From contig JAFUTM010000248.1 in the NCBI GenBank assembly GCA_017484235.1, positions 1 to 7,602 of the forward strand: 7,602 bases of DNA, in the 5' to 3' direction. The DNA comes from Selenomonadaceae bacterium. Its GTDB lineage: Bacteria > Bacillota > Negativicutes > Selenomonadales > Selenomonadaceae. Positions 5,426-7,602 of this stretch are shown here, in pieces. The notes beneath the pieces are model-generated. The model saw only the letters and a program-made list of their open reading frames with translations. It was not told the DNA's origin and did no database searches. Both the position numbers and the translations under genes were made by a program. Every line of letters starts with the position of its first letter. Position 1 is the first letter of the stretch.

Positions 5426-6577
5426 GTGAAAAAAAAGAAATCTTCCCAAAAATCAAAAATAGATATTACTTCTAAATTAAAAATATCAGCGTGCTATATG
5501 GTTAAAAACGAATCGAAGAACCTGCCGCGCTCAATAGACAGTCTCAAAACGCAGGTTGATGAAATTATTGTTGTCGATACCGGCTCAACAGATAACACAA
5601 TTGAAATCGCAAAGAATTATGGCGCAAAAGTGATTGAGACGGAGTGGCAAAATGATTTTTCAACACCGCGCAATTTAGCTATTGATAATGCAACAGGTGA
5701 CTGGATAATCTTTCTTGACGCTGATGAATTTTTTGTTTCACCCAAAAAGGTAAGGCGTGCCGTAGAAAATCTATCTGACAATGAAACAATTTTAATACCA
5801 CGAATTAACATAGATGAAGAAAATGGCGGCAATGAGTTAAGCAAAGATTGGTGCCTCAGAATATTCAAAAATACTGATTATCTGCGTTATCGCGGGCTTA
5901 TTCACGAAAACATTACAAATATTAATGATGAAACTAAATTATCTTATGTCTTTGGCAGCGATGATTTAGCAATCTATCATACTGGATATGGCTTACAGAT
6001 AATTAACAGCAAACTTTATCGTAACCTTGAACTTATAGAACTTGAAATAAAAAAATACGGCCGCAAACCGCAGCACGATATGGCACTTGCCGATTGTTAT
6101 GCCGGCTTGAAAGATTATGAAAAATCACTTTATCACGCGCAGCAGGCACTTAATTCTGATGTAGAAGCCGTAGTTGGCAGAGGCAATATGTATCATAAGA
6201 TACTAAATGCAATGCGAGCCTTAAAATATTCTGATGAGGACATGTTAAAAGTTGCTGATGAAGCTGTTACAAATTTGCCAAACTTGCCGGAATTTTATGC
6301 AGAACGCGGAATGATATTGTGCGGCCTCAACCGATTAGATGAGGCATATATCAGCCTGCACAAGTCACTCGAAGTGTGGCGCAATATGCCAAAGGATATA
6401 CACGAAGAATCCTATTTTGCCGGAGCAGTAGACGTAGTTTATGCGCGGCTGGCGGAGATTGAGGCATTCGTCGGCAATTTTAAAGAAGCAATGAATAATA
6501 TTAAAGAAGCCATTAAACTAAATCCACGAAATAAACATTATGCCAAATTGGCGTCCAACTATAAAATGAGGTTGTAA
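5426..6577 (+). CDS. GT2-family glycosyltransferase with C-terminal TPR-like repeats
   Basis: The 383-residue product has an N-terminal GT-A glycosyltransferase family 2 domain and no membrane segments. Seen: a basic tail (MKKKKSSQKSK), the nucleotide-sugar strand ISACYMVKNESKNL (20-33), DEIIVVDTGSTDNT (45-58), FSTPRNLAIDNATGDW (78-93) and the DxD-type metal site LDADEFF (97-103, Asp98 and Asp100). From about 216 onward the chain is helical with tetratricopeptide-like pairs, for example HDMALADCYAGLKDYEKSL (218-236), FYAERGMILCGLNRLDEAY (290-308) and a final pair at about 336-367 ending KEAIKLNPRNK. GT2 domains followed by TPRs occur in enzymes that glycosylate proteins or peptides (SunS is one) and in surface-polysaccharide enzymes; the acceptor here is unknown. 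GTG at 5426 follows AGAAGG (5412-5417) by 8 bases, and an overlapping ATG at 5424 hits a stop at once. A TATAAA at 5405-5410 is a possible -10 box, but I see no good -35. The kinase gene begins 18 bases after the stop, suggesting one message. Confidence 0.9.
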   Translation: MKKKKSSQKSKIDITSKLKISACYMVKNESKNLPRSIDSLKTQVDEIIVVDTGSTDNTIEIAKNYGAKVIETEWQNDFSTPRNLAIDNATGDWIIFLDADEFFVSPKKVRRAVENLSDNETILIPRINIDEENGGNELSKDWCLRIFKNTDYLRYRGLIHENITNINDETKLSYVFGSDDLAIYHTGYGLQIINSKLYRNLELIELEIKKYGRKPQHDMALADCYAGLKDYEKSLYHAQQALNSDVEAVVGRGNMYHKILNAMRALKYSDEDMLKVADEAVTNLPNLPEFYAERGMILCGLNRLDEAYISLHKSLEVWRNMPKDIHEESYFAGAVDVVYARLAEIEAFVGNFKEAMNNIKEAIKLNPRNKHYAKLASNYKMRL

Positions 6578-6595
6578 ACTACAGGAGTGAGTTAA

Positions 6596-7602
6596 TTGAA
6601 TGGAAAATTAGACGATGACGTTTTGAGCAAGATGCTGGATAAAACAGTCACCATTATAGAAGACCACAAAGCTCAATTTTTTGAAATTTATCAAGTTACA
6701 AAATCCGAAATAACTTCTACCCAGAAACAATTGGATAATTTACAAAGTCAAACGCTGCAATCAATGAATCGTATTGACTCATTAATGTCTCAAGAGCAAT
6801 TATCCAAACAAAATTTTGCAAAAGTGAGCAGCAGCCCAAATGTGTCTGAAGATGAACTTAAAGACAGCTACGAACAAGTTAAAAAGATACAAATTGCACT
6901 TGACATTGAACGAGACCGCTGGCAAAAACTCGGAATACAAGGTGATAAAACCGAACGCAGATTAAAAATTTTAAACTCACGTCTAAAGCAGACGGAGGAA
7001 TTATCACTTGCAATTGGCACCGTAATGCACTATCTGAGCACAAAAATTAAGGGCTTTGTTTACTCTGAGTATTATATTAAACCTAAAGAAAAATCAATTA
7101 ATGCGCAAATAATACAGGCGCAGGAAGCGGAACGCCATCGACTGGCGCGTGAACTCCACGACGGACCTGCACGAAGCGTCGAAAATATGACTGCTCAGTT
7201 ATCTTCTGCCGAAATATTGGAAACATCAGATTTATCTAAACTCAAACAAAATATTAAAGACATGAAACTTCAATTAGACGAGTGCTTAAATTCTATTCAC
7301 CAGATAATGTTCAATCTTAGACCTTTGGCGTTGGAGTCAGTTGGATTGTCTGCTGCAGTTAAACAATTGACGACTCGGTTAAACGAACGAGATATACTAA
7401 ATGTTTCGTTTAAAGTTGACGGCAATGAAATTCTTTTGCCCAAATACGTTGAGATTGTGGTGTTCAGAATCATACAGGAAAGCTTAAATAACGTAGTGCG
7501 ACATTCTGGAGTGAGACAGGCGCAAGTCCGACTGCTCTATTCACCTTCAGCACTTTCCATTTTAGTTGCTGACGAAGGCAAAGGTTTTGATTCCGACAAC
7601 AA
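6596..7602 (+). CDS. degS: DegS-like cytosolic sensor histidine kinase (HisKA_3/HATPase), cut by window edge
   Basis: The frame is open from TTG at 6596 to the right edge (335 codons). AGGAG (6583-6587) lies 8 bases upstream. There is no signal peptide or membrane segment. The first 180 residues are polar, rich in Gln, Lys and Glu, and likely coiled coil. The dimerisation/phosphoacceptor motif EAERHRLARELHDGPARS follows, with His188 as the predicted phosphorylated residue, then NLRPLALESVGLSAAV. The ATP-binding domain shows IIQESLNNVVRHS (N-box, Asn298/Asn299) and DEGKGFD (326-332). This layout matches Bacillus DegS, a cytosolic kinase that phosphorylates the LuxR-type regulator DegU to control exoenzymes, motility and biofilm. 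Only the last ATP-binding strands should be missing. A degU-like regulator would be expected just beyond the window. Other NarL-type partner kinases share the catalytic motifs, but the soluble coiled-coil sensor favours DegS. It is probably co-transcribed with the glycosyltransferase. Confidence 0.9.
   Translation, partial: MNGKLDDDVLSKMLDKTVTIIEDHKAQFFEIYQVTKSEITSTQKQLDNLQSQTLQSMNRIDSLMSQEQLSKQNFAKVSSSPNVSEDELKDSYEQVKKIQIALDIERDRWQKLGIQGDKTERRLKILNSRLKQTEELSLAIGTVMHYLSTKIKGFVYSEYYIKPKEKSINAQIIQAQEAERHRLARELHDGPARSVENMTAQLSSAEILETSDLSKLKQNIKDMKLQLDECLNSIHQIMFNLRPLALESVGLSAAVKQLTTRLNERDILNVSFKVDGNEILLPKYVEIVVFRIIQESLNNVVRHSGVRQAQVRLLYSPSALSILVADEGKGFDSDN

Noticed and set aside
1..7602. Defence island, prophage, CRISPR array, tRNA or rRNA genes
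   Set aside because: Apart from the Uma2 gene and the TnpB fragment nothing points to a defence or phage cluster, no regularly spaced repeats are seen, and no cloverleaf or rRNA-like sequence was recognised by eye.

Overview
The window is a compact, AT-rich bacterial chromosomal segment. Gene content, Shine-Dalgarno strength and start-codon habits suggest an anaerobic low-GC Bacillota, and Negativicutes is my best guess. That placement is inferred from protein style and was not tested by any search. Nine protein genes fill almost the whole window. The longest non-coding stretches are 174 bases (2072-2245), 133 bases (178-310) and 105 bases (5321-5425). I see no rRNA, tRNA, CRISPR array or convincing intrinsic terminator.

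Layout, left to right. (1) Bases 1 to about 303 hold one end of an IS200/IS605-type element: the first 59 codons of a TnpB protein on the minus strand, its promoter, and a hairpin typical of the element's left end. (2) On the minus strand, sucC (succinate-CoA ligase beta subunit) is followed 33 bases later by padC (phenolic acid decarboxylase). The insertion element sits immediately after the padC stop. The usual partner sucD is not present. (3) A divergent promoter region (2072-2245) separates sucC from the plus-strand series trmB (tRNA m7G46 methyltransferase), ftsW (SEDS peptidoglycan glycosyltransferase) and a Uma2-family putative nuclease. (4) A minus-strand gene of the YgbA family ('nitrous oxide-stimulated promoter' family) meets the Uma2 gene stop-to-stop with no intervening base. 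It carries a lysine-rich tail, and its promoter lies inside a perfect inverted repeat. (5) Divergent from it, a GT2 glycosyltransferase with a TPR-like C-terminus is followed 18 bases later by a DegS-like cytosolic histidine kinase that runs off the right edge.

Most genes are housekeeping or recognisable families. I do not see a clearly new multi-gene system. The parts most worth a second look are the operator-like inverted repeat over the YgbA-family promoter, the sucC-padC pairing without sucD, the glycosyltransferase/DegS pair, and the exact insertion point of the TnpB element. Six of the nine genes appear to start with GTG or TTG.
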